A stretch of DNA of 64,000 nucleotides from assembly GCA_017893485.1 (NCBI GenBank), contig CM030362.1, forward strand, positions 259,630,755 to 259,694,754, in the 5' to 3' direction. Position 1 is the stretch's first letter; every line of letters begins with the position of its first letter. A program made the position numbers and the translations under genes. This DNA is from Hemerocallis citrina (lineage: Eukaryota > Streptophyta > Magnoliopsida > Asparagales > Asphodelaceae). The notes beneath the pieces are model-generated. The model did no database searches. It was not told the origin of the DNA and saw nothing but the letters and a program-made list of their open reading frames with translations. Shown piece after piece: positions 60,885 through 64,000 of the stretch.

Positions 60885-61030
60885 CACGTGCACACGTGCA
60901 GTGTGCACACCCAAAGAAAAAGGAGTAGCCAGTTGTTTCTCTTTGACTCGGTAAATGAGTGGAGTAGTGGTATAGGTTAGTGGGGAAAGTAGTTTTAATA
61001 ACTACCTAATTAAAACCCTCTTATATAAAT
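60885..61030 (+). promoter_or_regulatory. LTR promoter: two G-boxes and a TATA box
   Basis: CACGTG at 60885-60890 and 60893-60898, then TATATAAAT at 61022-61030, about 125 bp downstream. This spacing is normal for a plant Pol II promoter. G-boxes bind bZIP and bHLH factors. Confidence 0.55.
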
Positions 61031-61807
61031 TCCCTTCCCCACTTAATCCATTCATTAACAAAAAAATAAAAATAAGATTAAAACCAACAGAGAAACAGTG
61101 CTCGGGCTTACTGTGTTTTGGTGGGGAATTGCTTGGGTGAATTTTGGGAATTTTTGGGAGCTTTTGTGAAGGAAATTGCGACTATTGTGCTCTTCTAGGG
61201 CGGGTGTTCCTTTAGACTATTTAAATTGTTGAGTAATTGCAAGTGTAGGTATTCTAAAATTCAATTCGTAGATGTAAAATTGTTCAATCTATTCTCATTG
61301 ATTGTGATGCATGTGGCAGGAGAAATTCAATAATTTTGAGTGAAGTGCATGTTATTTGAAGTAGATTTACGAAATAAAAATTTAGAAGTTGTGTAGATTA
61401 ACATGTAAAATATTATAGTGTGATTATTTTTATAGTGAGTAGATTTTATAATTAATTCGTGAGAAGAATTGATTGAGTATGAATTTAATTGATTTTGAAG
61501 AAAACTTTCTCATATTATTATTATTTTTCATGGAAAAGAGAAAATGAAAGAAAAAAATTGTATATATGTGATGTAGATTAATATTTCATAAATTCATGTG
61601 GTATTTGAGACATTCTTCGTGTGTTAGAAATTTTTAATTTGTGTAGAATTATTGTTATGGCATTATTATTCAGTATATTTTTGCCTCGGAATATTTTAGA
61701 ATGTGTAGTGATCGAATTAGATTATTGTGATGAACGGTAGAAGTCATATGTTGTGGAAATAGACCGAGACCAAATATTTGAGGACTTAAACCCTATAGAG
61801 GATGTGA

Positions 61808-61880
61808 TCTGAGTTTCGGCTCAGTGGGTAGGCGTGTGGACGCCTCGCTATTGGCACTGGTTCGAATCCTTGCGTTTTCT
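61808..61880 (+). ncRNA. tRNA-like / SINE-head module 1
   Basis: Box A-like GGCTCAGTGGG (61818-61828) and box B GGTTCGAATCC (61859-61869), 30 bp apart, followed by TTTT at 61875, a possible Pol III stop. No clean cloverleaf could be drawn, so it is a tRNA-derived repeat and not a tRNA gene. Confidence 0.5.
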
Positions 61881-61966
61881 TTGTAGGGAAGAAATTCAAT
61901 TTTTTTATTAATAATGCATGAGAAGAAAGTCCAAGTACTTAATGATTTTAATGCTATATATGTTGT

Positions 61967-62048
61967 GGATCTGAGCGCTGGCTCAGTGGGTGTGCGCTCT
62001 GGTGCCAAGGTAGGGGTACGGGTTCGAGCCAGGGTGCTGCCATTTTTT
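61967..62048 (+). ncRNA. tRNA-like / SINE-head module 2
   Basis: Box A-like TGGCTCAGTGGG (61979-61990) and box B GGTTCGAGCC (62021-62030), followed by a run of seven T near 62042. Shares ATCTGAG....GGCTCAGTGGGT with module 1, 160 bp upstream. Confidence 0.5.
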
Positions 62049-63099
62049 TGAAAATTTTGATTTTTTTTTGGTTTTGGAGTTTTATTTTGAGGCAAAAACT
62101 TCATACATCGCCGGAGCCAACCCAGTTTCTCCTCTCTGAGAGTCCAACCTTACTTATTGAATTCCCTCAAAATGGGATTTCACTAATGCTAATGTTTTGA
62201 CAAGAAAAGTGGTACACTTTCCAACAACCTCATATTTGTCACTTGCAAAGCTGATTTACTAATGTGAAAAATAAATTTTAGAAATATTCTTAGTAATTTT
62301 ACACTGTTTTGAAATACACACACACACACACTTGGGATTAATTAAAGACAAGGTTATGTTATTTGTAATTGGAGTTCAAGTATAAAACAAATATGAATGA
62401 AAATATAGAAATTAGTCTTTTCGAAATATAAAAACAAAATATTGAATTGGAACATCAAGAACTTTTTTTGTCGATTTTAAAAAGAGTTTTGATATTTAAA
62501 ATTAAATAATGTAAATTAAAGAAAAGAATTGTTTTGATTAAGTTACAGTTTATTCGTTTGAAAACAATTAAATTTTTTTGAAGAAAAGAGTTTTGAAGAA
62601 ACTTTACAAGTGATTATTTTAAATTGCTAATTGATTAATGAGAAATTTAGATTTCGAATTTATGGTTGAGTAAACTGTGAAAGGTTGAATACTTTGGAAA
62701 TGAAGAAAATTATTGATTGAAAAGTTTTTTTTTTTTTTTTTTTTTTGAGGAAAAGGTGGAATCTGGCCACCTATTGATTGAAAAGTTGAAACATTGTTGT
62801 TGAGGTTGAATATAACCTATTTTGATCTCTAGAATGAGATAGTTGTTGGAATCTAGAGGCTAGGCAAGATCCTAGTGACCGGCAGTTATTATTATGAAAT
62901 TTGAGGAGTAACCAGTGTGGGTTGACTCTCTCTTTGAGAAGTAGCCAGTGTGGGCTAACGTTCTCATGTGTTGATTTAAGTCCGGTAGGGTAATATAGCG
63001 CTAGGTTGTGATGATTTTAACTAAACTTAAGGACAGACACTAGTTGGAGATATGGTAGAAACAACGACGAACATATCCGGTAAAGAATGTGCAGCTCCG

Positions 63100-63460
63100 C
63101 GGGGTTCAAGATTGAGGAGTACACTCAGTAAATCTACATGTGTGGGCTAGGGGTAGGCCGGCGAGTTCGATGAAATGGTCGGTAAAGGACTGCAGTCCCT
63201 AGGAATGTTCACGACTGAGGATACACGCGGTAAATCCACGGTGTGGGCTAGGGGTATGTCTATCTATCATCGAAAAGGCCGGTAAAAAGACTGTAGTTCC
63301 TAGAAATATTCGGGACGGACAGGATTCGCTCGATAAATCTACTGAGGTGGGCTAGTGGTAGACCTGATTCGTAGTTGCAAGAGATCCACTTGCTAGGGTT
63401 CGTGGCAGAGGATACGCCCGGTAAATCCACTGAGGTAGGCTAGGGGTAGGCCGGTAAGGT
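63100..63460 (+). repeat. Imperfect tandem repeats, period about 90-100 bp
   Basis: Four units share GGTAAATCCAC.G.GTGGGCTAGGGGTA-type cores near 63128, 63229, 63331 and 63419. Related shorter blocks with AGTAGCCAGTGTGGGCTA are at 62905-62960. Confidence 0.75.
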
Positions 63461-64000
63461 CCAATATCCTGGGGGTGCGACTCTTTGGTGATTACGCATT
63501 GGAGTATATTCATTGGGTTAGGTTGCATAGCATGGGATATAAACCCTATAATGAGGAGTACCTTAAGGGCTTGTCCTCGGACCTATATAGTATGTGATGC
63601 ATTGAATCCAAACAAGTATGCATTAGTGCATCGTAGTGTAAATCTGCATTAGGCATTATGTCTTATCATACATTGACATATTTAGGATAGTCACTCTTGT
63701 ACACTTCATCTGCATTCAAGTTTATGTTTGCTAAAGTATAAAGAATCGTTATATTACAGCATAATGAGGGTCGCTGTTTATAATATTGCGTCGGTTGTAA
63801 GCAATTGACGTGCCCACAGTTTTCCAGTGCAGGGCTTGGATTGGCAAAAAGAACTCAAAGATGAACCGATGCTAAAGATTGCTTTCAGATTTAAGTTACT
63901 GTCATTCAAGTTGCATTTATCATGTTGCATTTATTTAATTCCGCTGCGTTGATGTAAAAGAACAGTGTTGTATAATAAAAAATTTTAATTTTTTTATAAA

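Larger units (their letters stand above)
60066..64000 (+). mobile_element. Start of a further very long LTR, runs past the window
   Basis: Begins TGTAACACCCCGCAAAATTG directly in the Tat-like gag remnant. No matching end, PBS or second LTR is seen before 64000, so the LTR is over 3.9 kb or the element is otherwise incomplete. It contains G-boxes and a TATA box, two Pol III-like modules, a CA repeat (62315-62331), a run of 22 T (62725-62746) and tandem repeats (63.1-63.45 kb). No coding frame beyond about 100 codons. Confidence 0.6.

Noticed and set aside
61808..62048. Functional tRNA genes
   Set aside because: Boxes A and B are present but no proper cloverleaf or acceptor stem can be drawn.

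Overview
This window is nuclear DNA from a flowering plant, probably a eudicot. The evidence is GT-AG introns of about 80 bp, a spliced vacuolar dicarboxylate transporter gene, telo-box sequences, and plant-type transposons: Athila/Tat Ty3-gypsy, Ty1-copia, CACTA, MULE/FAR1 and Helitron. I cannot name the species. No bacterial operon, CRISPR array or rRNA gene is present. The only cellular gene that looks intact is the six-exon transporter at 43524-46424 (+). Nearly everything else is transposon sequence, often nested.

Layout. 0-8.9 kb: a MULE-like block with a broken FAR1-type transposase gene (4998-7404, minus) and four exons of a formin FH2 domain (2456-4118, minus), lying between two matching inverted segments. 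8.9-11.3 kb: microsatellites, a short TIR element and hairpin-rich DNA. 11.3-32.7 kb: a decayed minus-strand copia element, apparently split by two insertions. The first is a Ty3-gypsy (Athila-like) block at 11730-23577 with order LTR-gag-[solo LTR]-pol-LTR-gag'. The second is a non-autonomous element with LTRs of about 3.16 kb at 24326-31345 (minus). 33.1-36.5 kb: head-to-tail miniature Helitron-like units. 36.6-41.7 kb: an element with 8-bp target duplications holding a 4.3-kb CACTA element with its own 3-bp duplication. 42.9-43.3 kb: a perfect 79-bp inverted repeat just upstream of the transporter gene. 47.5-50.3 kb: LINE debris and small Tat-like LTR elements. 50.3-59.8 kb: a second long-LTR non-autonomous element (plus), flanked by AGGAC and inserted in the Tat-like gag. 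60.07 kb to the end: the start of another very long LTR.

How the parts relate. The two long-LTR elements are relatives in opposite orientation. Both have a primer-binding site for initiator tRNA-Met, and both carry in the internal region a 55-nt segment matching the 5' three quarters of that same tRNA. Target-site duplications (CTTCT, AGGAC, AAT, TTTTAAAA, and the imperfect TTCGT/TTCTT) give a relative insertion order. The Athila gag and pol frames are disabled by a stop codon, a 1-bp loss, the solo LTR insertion and loss of most of RNase H.

Limits: everything was read by eye. Family assignments rest on recognised motifs, not searches. Identities are estimates unless a count is given.
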